In this document: positions 47,018-59,267 of the stretch, piece by piece
How the letters are laid out: every line of letters begins with the position of its first letter
Position numbering within the stretch: position 1 is the stretch's first letter
NCBI GenBank assembly: GCA_023079485.1
Contig: CM041083.1
Coordinates: forward strand, 63,555,810-63,619,809
DNA from: Archilochus colubris
Lineage: Eukaryota > Chordata > Aves > Apodiformes > Trochilidae
Reading direction: 5' to 3'
DNA: 64,000 nucleotides
Program-made: the position numbers and the translations under genes
The notes under the pieces: generated by a model
What the model saw: only the letters and a program-made list of their open reading frames with translations
Databases searched by the model: none
Told to the model about the DNA's origin: nothing

Positions 47018-47130
47018 AGCGCGGCCCATTCGCTGAGCCCCGCCGTTAACTGTTGCAGCGCCGCCGCGGCGCCTCTCGTCTCGCCGCTCCTCCGCTGGCA
47101 GCGGTCGGAGGGTGACTCGGGCGCCCCCCC

Positions 47131-48214
47131 TCCTCTTTCCCCCCCTTTCCTCCCTGTCAGTGAGGAGAAGTCGTGTCTGGATGCTGCGTTGTCACCCTCG
47201 GGTGACTTGTCCCTGCTGCGGGTGGCCGTCCCTCTTCAGGCCTTCCTGCTCCCCCAGGAGCCACCGGCACCTACCAGCGGCCCACCTGTCACTGCCGCTT
47301 GAGGCTGGCGAGTGAGCGGAGCCTTGAGTTGCCTGGGGATCCACCGTGAGGAGGGACTGGGGGTTCACGCTGCTGCACAGTGGGGCAAGGGGAAAGCAGC
47401 CGGTCACCCCGTGGCTGCTGCAGTCTGCGGTTTGGCCCGAGACTGCATGATGACCTTGAGGGACAAAATCTGGGGACTCCCTGTCTAGGCATCCCTGCAG
47501 GAGTGATAGGAGTTCATCCATTTATGTAAACAGCTCGGAGATCTGGGTAGCTGTCAAGGCTGGGAGACCTCTGCCTGGGACATGTTATGGTCTCTGTGAT
47601 AGGAAATAGAGAAACTTGGGAAAATGGCTTTCACCTGATGGTGTCCATGAACTAACTGTGAAAAGAGTTCAAACAGTCACATAAACTGAACCATCTCTAC
47701 GGATTTCCAGCACTTTCAAGAAAGTATGTTTGAAGTTCATGTTTTTTAAAGGTCCGTAGTCTTGTGTAATGGTAGCTTAATGTTTCAACATTGGGCACTG
47801 TTGCAGTAGCGTTAAAAATGGGTTAAATTCTACCAGAGATCAGGTAGGGCTTTTCAAAACAGTTTCAAAACAGCAGGACTGCCCTTCTGTTTCCACAGGG
47901 CTGTAAGGAAGAAAAAAAATAAAGTTCACATTTGTTCAACACAACAGGGTGCATTTTAATACTGTTTAGATTATAAAATACTACGAAAATCAGCCTAGTT
48001 GCATGTTTACTGGGACTTTCAGCATGCTGAAGGAATAGGCTTTGTTTTAATAATAATGTAAATTTATCTGCTACAGTAACACCCATGGCTACATCTTCAC
48101 CTACAGAGTCCATGTTAGTAGACCCCACTGGCTACTTAAGAGGTTAAATGTTTAGATTTCATCTGGCTTTTTCTTTCCTTTTTGCTTTGAGTTGGAGGCA
48201 ATGCAAGTTGAAGG
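47131..48214. other. Right flank of the FBXL14 island; no gene seen
   Basis: GC content falls to background by about 47,500. No divergent exon with a convincing donor was found. AT-rich unique DNA follows. Confidence 0.5.
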
Positions 48215-48285
48215 ACTGAGGCCCTGATCATGCAGTGAGATCCCTGAGCACGTAAGCATCTCTATCGACATCAGGCTGTGGTTTG
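48215..48285 (+). mobile_element. Possible old DNA-transposon/MITE-like relic
   Basis: GAGGCCCTGATCATGCAGTG then AGATCCCTGAGCACGTAAGC resembles interspersed GGCCTGATCCTGCA-type repeats of reptile genomes that I remember only loosely. No inverted partner end was identified. Confidence 0.2.
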
Positions 48286-48434
48286 GCAGCACAGAGAACC
48301 CACCAGTACAGCTTCTATTGTTGGCTCAAGAATGGGGTGGCTGCACGATGTGAAGCGCTGACCTGGTATTCACTCGCTCTGCCTGCTCAATTTAATTCAA
48401 GAAGTTTTTGACAGGTTAACATTTTACTAGCAGA

Positions 48435-48725
48435 CTTTATGCTGGATCAGGTATCACTGTACACAGCTCCAGCCAGATCAGGTATCGTCTGCACCCCTGC
48501 GGCTGGCGCACGGCCAGCGTAAAATTGGCGTTGGCTCCGTATCGTGTGCGCTGGCTCATTCAGCAGAAGTGTGATCACATGCCTTGGCCCGATCCCGATC
48601 AAATTTGTACTCCTGGGTGATCCAGCAATGTGCAGACCTGGTTTCAGCGATTGTGGAGCCGCAGCTGCACACAGTCGCTGCACCAGGCTGTCACCCAGTA
48701 CGAATTATCTCTGTCGCGTTAGTAT
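48435..48725. other. Unexplained CpG-bearing segment
   Basis: About 290 bases hold many CpG dinucleotides (GGTATCGTCT, GGCTGGCGCACGGCC, CCGTATCGTGTGCG, CCCGATCCCGATC, GTACGAATT, GTCGCG) although the flanks have few. It contains two copies of ATCAGGTATC about 30 bases apart (48,447 and 48,478) and a hairpin GCTGGC-GCACG-GCCAGC at 48,502-48,518. Both strands stay open for about 78 codons over part of it, without family resemblance. It is not large enough for a classical CpG island. It may be a conserved regulatory element or a young unknown repeat. Confidence 0.4.
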
Positions 48726-51700
48726 GTTGTGCTGTCAAGGGGAACGGAGGGTGTGTGTGGGGGGTGGTTATGTTTAACCCTCAGGTTAATAAGACAATAT
48801 TTAGGGAGGATAGATTTTGCCACCACACTACAGGTCTGCTGTGCTCAGACCAGTCACTGAGCATCAGGATAGAAAAGGAGCGTTTCCGTGACACGAGGAG
48901 CAGGTGAAAGGTGCGACGTCTTGCACACCGCGTGGGCAGCCCCAAGCGAGCATTGCTTGGCTGAAGACAGTGAGGTCGTTTACCAGAAGGCTGAGCCCGC
49001 TAGACATCAGGCAACCTGTAAAAGAAATGTGGTATAAAGGTGGTGTTGGTGTATCTTAGCGATTGTTGCATTACTCATAGCTGGCAAAGCTAGGAGCAAG
49101 TTATACAAGTCATTCTGAAAGAGTGCTAATGAAGTCTTTTACCGTATTATCCCAAATTCAGCTGCGGAATCTTCCTGTGGAAATAATGTGGCATTCCCTC
49201 CCTCTAAGCCTTTTACCTTCAAACCACATTTGAGAAGTGGGGAAAGGCATACTCTTTAAGGCATAAAAGCTTACCTGAAATACTTTTTTCTTTATGTTTT
49301 AGCATGTTGTGTCTTTAAAGCCTATTGTGTGTAACAAACAAAGATTGGAGATAGGTGATGCATCTTCTGGAGCCCCTGAAGTTCCTTTTCGCACAATTTT
49401 TATACTTCAAGCATCTGTGCTTTTTTTTGAACAATTAAGATTTACGATTAAATGGAACAGCCCTGGAATTGGACTCATAATCCTAATCTACTGTGGGATG
49501 GTTTTTTTGAGAGGGGGATACCAGTGTTTTTCTGTGATCTTTATTGCTCACTTTTTCTAAATGATAGATGTTTGGAAATAGAGATTAGGAAAGACAAAAG
49601 TGCATGAAAAGGGCCAGTTTATCACATGGTTGTTCAGCTGATATTTGTGTTTCCAGGAATAAGGAAATATCTGCCATGTTTTTCATGATCTCATATGGTA
49701 TAAATAGGAGGTGGTAATCACCCTGCGATAAAATGCATTTTATTAAAAATCTCTGCCTGCCTCGTATACATTCTGACAGCTGATCTGTCCCCGTGGAACT
49801 GTCTCCAGCATTCCAGCCCCTTGAGCAGCTCCCAACAGCCACTTTCTCTTTTTGAAAGCACTTGCCAGATAAATGTTTCATTTGTTTTTTGTTGGGTTTT
49901 TTTTCCCTAATTACACTGGTGTTCAGGAGAGGCCGGACAGTTTTGCTTGGCAGAGCTTCAGGGGGATCTGCATCACTTGCTTGTGGCTTCTGCAATTGGA
50001 AATAATTCGTGCTGATAAAGCTGCACCTTTGCCTGTCCTCTGTCTTTTACTGTGTGGTTGGGCATAAGGTTCATGAGGTCTTTCTTCAGCTCCCATCTCA
50101 GTCCAGCTATAATTGTTTCTTTTGCTTGTAAATTTGCAGGGTAGCTTTTGGCTCAAAATAATCATTTAGGAGGTAATGCAACGTCCTTTCCTACTCTTCT
50201 TTTTCTTTTGCCACTCTATTTCATGTGTTTTCTGCATTTTTATTGCTTCAACCATGGAATTAAATACTTGTTAATTTGCCCATAGGCATCTGCTTAGCAT
50301 TTGGCTTTTTCTTACCTATGGGCTGTGGCCACCGGGACTGCAGGGCAGAAATTACACAAAAAATAAAGCCAGCCTGTGGTCTGCAAACCCTTCTCTTCCT
50401 TTTGATGTATTGAACCTTAAATTAATTCCTGAAGTACTAGACTTAAATGCCTTATTTCCTCTAGCTGACAGTACTACTTTCCCTTCCTTGGCTTCTTGAG
50501 AGTCTGTGCCACTTTTTGCCTTCTCTTGTGCCTTGCAATCCTTCCCACTGGATTGCACCATGTGCCATCCCAGTCCCAGTGCCTGAAAGAGGAGAGGCAG
50601 CTTCATCCCAGGGAGCAATGAGCTGCAGGAAGGGGGTATCTGGGCAGCTCAGATTCATGTGCTGCACCCCCTACAGCTATGATGATTGGGCAGGTAGGGG
50701 CCCAGTGGGGCCCTTGTTCTTGTAGAGCTCTAGGCTTTCATTTGAAACAGTGGAGCTTTCCACCCTTGGGAAAAAAAAAAAGGGCACTGATGACTAGAGC
50801 TTCACTCATCTGTTGCAGAGGCTGCAGGCTGGTTGCCTTTTGGGGTGTATCCTCCTACAGTCCCTTAGCTAATTTCCTGTTACTGGCTGATGTTGAATTT
50901 TCAGTCCTTTTGTCCAGCCCACCATGACATTGCTTCTCAATTTAAAGCATTTTGCCACAGCCTAAGCTTCTGTGGGGAAATTTCTCCTCTCCAAAAAATG
51001 CAACTGGCTTAACAAGTAGTTCAGCTAGTGCTGTTTTGGGACAGGGTACAAGTTTTAATGTCAGCCACACTCCAGGGGCCTACAATTGTCCTTCACAAAT
51101 TGCCTTCCAGACCTTCATTACCTCTGAAGCATGTTCACAAAACCCAACTAAGCCTGATAGAGCACATGGTTTTAAACCAAGTTTAAAATTCATTTAGTGT
51201 AACTTTTGAGAAGTCAGTTTGGGGAATGTTTTTCGTATGTGCATGAGATCAAAATAGTCCTTTTGCATTGTTGGCACCTGAGCCAGCTTCATCACCTTCT
51301 GACATGGCTTAGCAAAACATTGGTGCCAGCTTGTCATGGAGAGAATGTAGTGCTCATCAGTGTTTCTCACCCAGAGTGGACTCCTGACTACTGCTGTGGA
51401 TCTTCCCTGCTCTTAGCAAGGTTTCAGAGAAGCTGCAGTGAAGTGTTTTAGAGGTTCCTTTCCTTTCTTCAATGTAAGCAAGAATGATCCCCTAGGACTC
51501 TTCTGCGAATGCAACTAGTAATTACTTGACAAAGATCTCTATTAAGACCTATGCATTAAAGTGTAGGCAGAACAGAGAACAGGTGTGTAATGTGGATATT
51601 TTAGATACATGAGCATATATAATCTATGTTCACATACATACATGCATATAGAAATCAGGATAGGGCTGCTAAGGGAATTAATTCCCTTTGGAATTCATGC

Positions 51701-54700
51701 TGGTTAAAATTTTTTTCTTTTTTTTTTTCTTTTTTTTGCCAGGGATTGCAGAGGAAATGTAACTGTGAGTGTATTGTTTAGAAATTCTAACATTAGGATC
51801 CTCTTGCATTGCAGAGCTCTGTTGTGGAGCTTAGGACACTGTGAAGCTTTCCTTGAAAATAAAAATAATGGTGTTTTTTTCTGTACTTTGCAGGTATTGT
51901 GACTCTAATGGGTGGTACACAAGGCAGTATTTTAGGCTTACATGGCTCCTGCACAAAGTAATTCTGATCTATCACGTATTTCCTGGTGTTGGAGGTGGCT
52001 TACTCAAGATACAGTATGCTGTGAATATGTGGTTAGGAGTGCAAAATTCAGAGCTGATGCCTCAATGAAGGCTCCAGCTCTGAATTTGAGCCTTTGGGAT
52101 TTGGGTATTTTATTCAGGTTTTGATTTTGCTTGTCCATGAAGAGCTGGCAAGAATATGGTCAGAGGATATAAAGCGCAAAAGGTCCGGAGCTGGTTCCCA
52201 GTTTTGCTGTTAAATTGGCCACAGCAGTTGCTGGTGGGACAGATTGAACAAAGTATGAATTAAAGGATCATTCAGAGAACAAAAATAATGTTATGGACCA
52301 GGTAACCACACTTGAACATCATGGACTTGTCATGTATGTCTTATCTGCTCTGGTAGGGACAGAGCTGTCTGGTGCTTAGAGCAAGTGTCTGGGCCCCTGG
52401 CAGCAGGCAAGTCTCTGACTCCATCGAGCATTTCACACCCTTCGTGGCTTCTATGAAGCTCAGTGCTCACTGGTTAAAGGCATTGAAGGCATCCTGCTCT
52501 GGGAGGGCAGGATGTAAAATCCCACGTTCAGCAGTTGCAGTTCAGTTCATTGGGTGCTGTTTTAGATGTTGGGCTTCATCTTTTCTTTATTAGCAGTACT
52601 AAAGAATATCGAGATGGCAGAAGGTATCTGATGTAATTATTATTATTAAAAACAGTAGCACAACAACAAAGAGACCTTTCAGGTAGCAATTGCTTTCATA
52701 AGCCATTCCTGGAGATTGAACTCAGACCTTTTACAACTTGATCTAAAAGGGGCAACCCCTGCAACCACAACACAGACATTATATGTCTGACCTGCTGTGT
52801 GGTACCTGTTACAGCAGCAGGTTTGTGCAATCTCCCTCTCTTAACAGCTGTTTAGTCCAAAACCCAGCAGAAGTGGCCAGATGCTTTGCGTGTGCGTAGC
52901 TCCACTGAAAGCCGGGACATTCAGCCTGTGATAGAGAAATTCAGGCCTTTGGTTGGAGCTGGAGAAGTGGGTGCAGCCTCCCCTCTGCTGAAGGTTTCTA
53001 GCAGTCAGGGCAGATGTGACAATAGTAGCTAGCTTGCTAGTAAGTGTTACATGGCTGTCAGGCCAGCTTGTTGGTGGTCTTCTTTGTAAGAAGCTCCAAG
53101 GCATCAATATCTGAGCTTGTCCCTCGGTGATAAAGCCTTGTCAGGGGCCTTAGGAGTGAGGTGCAGAGGTGGGTAATTCATATATTCAGATCCTGCAGGA
53201 AGGCAAGGGCTTGAGGGAGGGTAATTATGTTGCTATACGGTTCTTAAAACACAGGATTTTTGTACCCATGGATTACTGCAGCATTACTTTTAACTCTGGA
53301 CCAGGGCCACCAGCACTTTTTCAGGTAGTAAGTAGCATTCTAAAATTGTCTAGAATTGGACCAAGTTATGTCATCTGCCCTACAAGCATTGGCTTCAAAG
53401 TAAGTACTTAAGGGAAAAATGAAAAATAGGGCAGTACTGTTTTGGAAACATGCTATGAAAATCAGAGTTGGAACCCAGCACAAGCTGCAGGTGAGAGTTA
53501 TGAAACACAGTTATATGCAGAACACAGGATAAAGAAACAAAATATAGTTTTATACTTAATGGAAGATTTACATTAGTTTTGGCCAGTGGAAGGTTACTTT
53601 AATATCTTGTTCCTAAAAGTAATCCTACAGAAACTGTGGTTGCTACATTTCCCTGATTTTTCTGAAAGTTTTCTGCTGTGACTCCAATAGGTGCACACAG
53701 AAGTGGTAGCAAAACAAGGTGCTTGCAGAAGCTGCTTCTGTTCTTGCTTTCATTCTTAAGTATGCACAGATGTGCTAAAACCCCATTTGAACTCTAATTT
53801 CACCTTTGTGTGTTATCTGCCTGTGCACGCCAAATATCTTGAAAATCTCTGAAAGTATGGGTGCAAAATGAAGGGCATATGCAAACAGGGTAGGAAGAGA
53901 GTATGGAGTTTACTATGTCACAGGTGAAAATATTAAAACAGGATCTGTGTTTTAAACTAGCTCTTTCAACTTGTTTCTGCTCCATTCAGAAAAAAAACCC
54001 AGAATAATTCTTTGCCTACAATATAATGTAAATTAATCTTCTCTGTGATCAGACCCTGTCATGTACAATGAGAACACAACTTTAATACAGATGGTTCCCA
54101 GTTAAAAAAACAAAACAAAACAAAAAACCCAAAAAACGTGCATGCACAGGAAAATGTAATCTAGAAATACAGTTTTTATTCCTTTTTTTTTCCCCTAGCA
54201 TACATGCTGACTAAATTATGTAGAAAAGCTTCTTGCTTTCCACTATTTCACCCTTGAGATCTAGTATTTTCCTACTCTTGTCAGTGTTGTTGTTCCATGC
54301 TTTTTGCCAGCAATCCCAGTCTGTATTCTTTATGTTCCTTTTGGAGCAGTGAATCGTTTCATAAGAAGATTATTCCTTGATGCCCTGAAGCGGGAAATGT
54401 CAACAAAAATCTTGAAACCTGTGAAAATATTTATATAATGGCAGTGGTTGCCAGGACATGAGAAACAACAGGTAACTAAATAATCCTCCTTTGCAGATCC
54501 ATAGCACCTCTCCTTTGGCAAAACGAGAGGTCTACATAATCATGTAATACCAGCAGCTTTGTAGCATTTCAGGTTGCTTCACAAGTTTTATGCCTCACTG
54601 CATCTGTGATGAAACTGATCCCCAGAATGTATCCTCTGCACGGGTGGGAGGTTAGTACCCGTGCCTTAACTTTGTTTGAAATCCTGGATGTTTGGGCTCC

Positions 54701-54729
54701 TGCTGTCTCACGTTAGGTGCCCAGAAGTG
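48726..54729. other. Long gene-free stretch
   Basis: Unique AT-rich DNA with open frames under 140 codons and no recognisable domain. T-rich tracts lie at 49,897-49,904 and 51,711-51,737, and an ACAAAA-rich patch at 54,105-54,137. A micro-exon-like 22-base segment near 51,748-51,769 between CAG and GTGAGT was considered and not accepted. No WNT5B exon was recognised. Confidence 0.5.
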
Positions 54730-54875
54730 TAGGCACGAAATCAGTTTTGGAATCTAAGTTTTGGAAACTTCGAGCTGAATGACTTTCCAGCGTCACATGC
54801 TGGGTTTGCTGCAGGGCCAGGAGTACAGCTCAGATCTCCTGGCTCTCTACCCACTGCCTGAACGGCAAGGTTAGT
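54730..54875 (+). mobile_element. MIR-type SINE 3' relic, plus orientation
   Basis: The sequence follows the MIR tail in order: TGACTTTCCAGCGTCACATG, CTGGGTTTGCTGCAGGGCC, AGGAGTACAGCTCAGATCTC, then CTGGCTCTCTACCCACTGCC. The remembered counterpart is TGACTTGCCCAAGGTCACA, GTGGCAGAGCCAGGA, CAGGTCTCCTGACTC, CCACTGC. The 5' half is unclear. Confidence 0.6.
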
Positions 54876-54893
54876 CCTCAGCTTCATTTCAAG

Positions 54894-54912
54894 GGATCCT
54901 AGAGGGCGCTGG
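54894..54912 (+). promoter_or_regulatory. CTCF-like site beside the SINE relic
   Basis: GGATCCTAGAGGGCGCTGG contains TAGAGGGCGCT, a strong match to the CTCF core (ACTAGAGGGCGCT). It lies about 20 bases after the MIR-type tail. Binding is inferred. Confidence 0.45.
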
Positions 54913-56329
54913 CATTTTAGCAAGTCAGCTGGCAACTCTGCTGTGTTTTGTTTAGAATGGTTCACATTCTTCCATCTAATTCCCGCACTGAAAACTTCCA
55001 GCTTCCCATTTTCCCTGAGCTGTCCCAGCAAGACATATTAAATATGCAGATGTGATGGCACACACTCACACACGTGCTTTTCCTGAAGCAACCCCTCAAA
55101 GTTTGTTCTGGATGTTTGTTTTACTCCAGTTTTTCTAATCCCCAAAGTGACATTAAACAGATTTTTTTGTTTAACCTTTGTATGAAACACTCTCTCTCTC
55201 TTCATTTGTAAGGATATGTGGTTTTAGTTACATTTTGTTATATTCTTTTGTGCATGGAGAAGACACTGTAAATGAAAACATATAATTATTATACACCATG
55301 TACAAATGTCTTTTTAGACATCTCCCATACATGATTTCCCTAGAACATAGTTTGGACATGGACATCTCTATATTTTCAAAACCATTCATGTCATAACTGC
55401 TTGCACTCTATGAGGGTTCAGCAATGTGAAGGCTGTCCACGCAAAGTCTTGGAAATACATCTCAAAGGCAACAGAAGTGGAAACTGAGAGCAGGACTAAG
55501 AGCTAGGAGGCTTGGTAGCCCATTTTCTAATGATTAATCTCTCAGTACAAAACCAGCACTGGGCCTGACTGAGGAGCTGCACACTGTCAGCACGAGCGAA
55601 GTAAAGACAATGAAAAAGTTGGCTTCTGCTTCCAGTGAGGAAGTTATTTTGCTGGAACAGCATAAATCCTTAATAGGATTTCTTGCTTTCTCTGCAATAC
55701 AGAGACTCAGGCAATTCCTTGTCACCTCCTACACCCTGCCTATTCCAGGGATGAGTACATGTATCCTCATTCACCAGCTTTCTGTGGTCCCCACCTGCAA
55801 ACACACACACAAGCATGACCCATCTGTGCACTGCAGCCTGCCCCCCTCACCTGCAAGACAAGCATTCCTTACCTTCTCTACAAATACAGTATTTTTTGCA
55901 GGATAAACACATTTTTCACTTCGAGAACTTAATATTTGTCAAAAAAAGCCTAGATTGCATTCCAGATGTACAGCTGTTCCACCTACAGAAATCCCATAGT
56001 CTTGTCTAGTCAACATATCCAATAACATATTACCCAGAGACAATAAATATGTTCAAGATAATGGGGGGAAAATTCTCTGGTAGTGTATATATCCTTTTGA
56101 ATGATAGCATAAAATAGATCATTTTCATTTTCTCTGAATGGTAACGGGAAGAACTTAACCCACTGGATTTCTCCCACTTCATACTTGTTTTCCTTTTAGC
56201 TTCAAGGGAAGAATAAAAACATTTCTTTCTTTGAAAAAAAAAGCTGTCTCCTATAGACTGTTCTCTTGTGTATGCTGTGTTCTGCCTGAGGTATTTCTGT
56301 AAACATGGATTTAATAATAATGGTATTTA
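54913..56329. other. Intergenic; no gene seen
   Basis: AT-rich unique DNA. A short CA repeat lies at 55,799-55,811 and a CT run at 55,190-55,200. A 98-codon frame at 55,610-55,906 has no family resemblance. Confidence 0.5.
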
Positions 56330-56550
56330 CACATTTTCACTGAAGGATCTTTAAGTGCATTGGAGCCTGTGATGTATCACACCATCCACAGACAAGATCA
56401 CAGTTCTGGTCCTGAATTAAATTTACCTCCCCTTGGCAGATGAAAAACACTGAATTTCAGAGTTAGTTATAACCAAAACAAGTGGGCTAAGCAAGTCAGC
56501 AGTGGTGCTTGGAAGACAAGGTCCTGACCTGTAGTCACCAGACACAGGGT
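56330..56550 (+). mobile_element. MIR-type SINE relic, plus orientation
   Basis: Matches in order: CTTTAAGTGCATTGGAGCC, CCTCCCCTTGGCAGATGAAA, ACACTGAATTTCAGAGTTAG, CTAAGCAAGTCAGCAGTGG, GAAGACAAGGTCCTGACCTG, TAGTCACCAGACA. These parallel the MIR core (CAGATGAGGAAACTGAGGC) and tail (AAGTCAGTGGCAGAGC, CAGGTCCTGACTCC). Old and diverged, but the order is kept over 200 bases. Confidence 0.58.
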
Positions 56551-59175
56551 CAGTTCCCCACCTTGCCTGGATCAGCAGAACTCCAGACGAAGTCACCGTG
56601 GGGAGGGAGGACTGTTTGTGCCAAACCATTGGCTTTGTACGTGCTCCTTGCTGGAAATGCCAATGCAGTGCAATTTAAGTGCCATGCATTATATGGCCAA
56701 CGAGTACAATTAGCATAAAGGTGTGATGCAGCCTCAGTGACCAGGGAAGGGAGGCAGACTGTCCCTGCAGAAAACGTGGCCTGATGTCCGCTCTGTGCCC
56801 AGGGTAAAGTTTGGCTAGAGGAGAGGATTTTTGTCTTCCAAGCTGTGTTTGCTTTTGAGGAAAATGCCCTTCCCTCTGACGAATTAGTGCATGATTGTCT
56901 GCACACCTGGATTTTCACCAGGAATGAGAATCACTCAGTTGTTACTGGTTTCGTTCTTCAAGTGTGATGTTGTGACTTGGTGACACTCTCACACCACCTG
57001 ATGCTGTAGGTGTATGATTATTCAAAGATGACATCAACCCACATTGCACCAAAAGAAGCAGTCCCGCCTTTCCTCAGCTTTTGGTAGCAAACTGGATTGA
57101 AAAACTGTTTGGAATTAAAAGCCAAAACATCCAAGTGCCTTTCTGAAGTTTGCAGGATCTTAATGATCCAAACTGGGTACCCTTATCCAGCCCAACTGCA
57201 CCTGCTGCAGGAACTATGACTTTTAAATCACTATTTGAAGAGCTGTGAACTGTGAGTACTGCTGAATGGACTCTCAGAACAGCTTAGGGTCAAATTCTGT
57301 GGTGCCCATCCTCCTCAGATTGAACAGCACTTTATGAGTGGGTGAGATGTTAGATAAGTACTTACATTTTCCAGATAATTTAACCCCATGGAGTTTTCTC
57401 TTTCATGTCACAAGCAGGAAAGGGAAAGCTCAGTTTTCCACAGGCACCTCTGAAACCTGATCCCTTATTTTGAAGCCTAGGTGCGGGCTGATCTCTTTGC
57501 AGGATAAAGTCCTTAGCAATGAAGTGCAGGATGTGCTCAGAAACCCTCAGGATGGGTGGAAAGCCTGTCTGGTGAGAACTTCCACTGGCTCAGTTGATAT
57601 AAAATGAGTTTTGACTTTCACTAGCCCTGCTGGGCCAGCAGAGCTGTAGGAGGAGAAGATGGGTGCTATTCTGGTGTCTGTACCACCAGCATAAATGTCA
57701 TATTACAGTTCATGTTGAGGAGAGAAGCAGGAAAAATGCATAGCTTTTTTTGGAAAGGTTTTGGATAGCTTTGGCAGTTGAAATATATATATAATATGCT
57801 TTGAAAACTGAGTTAAATTCAAAGTCATTGAAAAGGAATAAATTTTAGTAAAGTGCACTTGCAACTTTAGTTACTTTTCCAGTTCTTTTTTCTTTATGTT
57901 CAGGAAAGGATTTACAAAGCAGCAAATAGTAGTTGCTGCACTGGAAACCTCATCTGTTCAAAACCAGATAGTTTTACACAGAGGTAGATTTCAAATTAAT
58001 GCTTTGTTACTAAATTTTTAAAGCTCAGATTTAAATTTATTTTCTTCTATTACCATGTTCTTGCACTTGATGTCTTGCCCTGGTAACACAAGGGCTTTGG
58101 CAGCCATATGGGCTTAAATAGTTCCTGTCCAAGAAGCTGATGTTCACCCTCTATGCAGTTGTGCCCTCAGGCTGTGGCAGTGAGCTGTGAAATCAGTCAG
58201 GGAACGGATCCACAATCAGAAAAACCTCATAGGAATATAACTTTTCTTGATGCACCAGTGTGACTCCATACAAATCTAACTCAGGCAAGGGTGGAACTGT
58301 TGTGGCTCAGCCCCCTCCAGCCTCTTGGTCCTGCCCAACTCTGCTGTGCTTCCGATTCCTACATGAACCAGTCCAGGTTTATAAATAAGTAAAACTCAGT
58401 CTTTTGTTTTTATAGGGTTAATTTTGAATCTTTTCCATTCCTTCTATCATCTGTTTAACTGCTTATATTGTCAAGGGACTTTGAAAGAGAAGTGTGCTGG
58501 GCACAGATCTGGGATCAGCCCCCGGATTGGAAGGGGTCTTTATTACACTGGTCATGCTGCCAACAGGACCATATTATCATGCTCTGGCCTCAGTTTTGGC
58601 ATCCTGAGCTCTAAGGGACAAGCTGGCACATGAACAAATGGGTGTGAGCTGAACATGAATAAATTTAGACTGGAAATTAGAGTCGCAGTTTTTGCATGGT
58701 GAGATGCCAGACAGATTAGGGACCCCAAATAATCCACATCTTTCAAGATGTTCACAGACTTTATACGTGGGATCATATGATGTGCTACTGAAAAGAAGCA
58801 TGACCCTTTGTTCCTAATATTAGACCTTATATACTTAAAAATAAGGTGCAGTGATTTAACTGAACAGTCTAGTTAAGTCAGTATGGATCTTAATTTTGAA
58901 GGCTTGCTTTTGGTTTAAAGGGTAAGTAGCCTACACAACACTGATTTACTGATAGAACTCTTCCAGATTAGGTTTGCATGGATACACATTTTGCTGAAAA
59001 TTTGTATCTAGAAGCCCTTTATTTAACCAGGTAATAATGTTACAATGGCATTTTACAAAAAAATTCTTAAGTAGGCTACTCTATTTTCTGAGGTTAGAAT
59101 TGCACATATGTGATTGGCGTTAGAGTAAAAGTGAGATATAAAATTATCTTCTTCTTGGTACAAATGTATCTGCAG
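56551..59175. other. Intergenic; no gene seen
   Basis: Unique DNA with short open frames only. Near 57,288 the words AGGGTCAAATTCTGTGG and GAGTGGGTGAGATG suggest a worn interspersed repeat, but I could not assign it. A TATATATATAATATG patch lies near 57,785. Confidence 0.5.
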
Positions 59176-59267
59176 TCTATTCCCAAGGTGGCTTGAACAG
59201 GTTTAGCTTACATCTGTTGCATCCAGCATTAACAGGAAATTCCTACCCCCAAGTAACAGTATGGAAG
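59176..59267 (+). other. Exon-like 92-bp segment, low confidence
   Basis: It is bounded by acceptor ATCTGCAG and a strong donor AAG|GTAAGT, with one frame open for 30 codons (ending HPALTGNSYPQVTVWK). No family recognised and no partner exon identified. Roughly one in four random segments of this length would be open in a given frame. Confidence 0.15.

Larger units (their letters stand above)
45380..47130 (-). promoter_or_regulatory. CpG island covering FBXL14 promoter and coding start
   Basis: The sequence is extremely GC- and CpG-rich from the coding region across the 5' UTR to about 47,130. It is TATA-less, with GC-boxes and GCGGCGGCGG trinucleotide runs at 46,302-46,320 and 46,522-46,542 in the plus-strand reading. 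Very long frames in other phases and on the plus strand (up to 562 codons) are composition artefacts. The FBXL14 start site is presumably between 46,200 and 47,050. Divergent transcription to the right is possible but unsupported. Confidence 0.88.

Noticed and set aside
45361..47049. 562-codon open frame on the plus strand across FBXL14
   Set aside because: It is antisense to the verified FBXL14 frame in extremely GC-rich DNA; low complexity Ala/Arg/Pro/Gly translation, no domain.
51748..51769. 22-base micro-exon between CAG and GTGAGT
   Set aside because: Too short to judge, no partner exon, and the T-rich tract before it makes chance acceptors likely.
52690..52770. tRNA-SINE-like words (GGAGATTGAACTCAGACC)
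   Set aside because: Only one short block fits; no promoter boxes or second block in order.
57288..57360. AGGGTCAAATTCTGTGG segment as an interspersed repeat
   Set aside because: The resemblance to remembered reptile repeats is too short and no matching far end was found.
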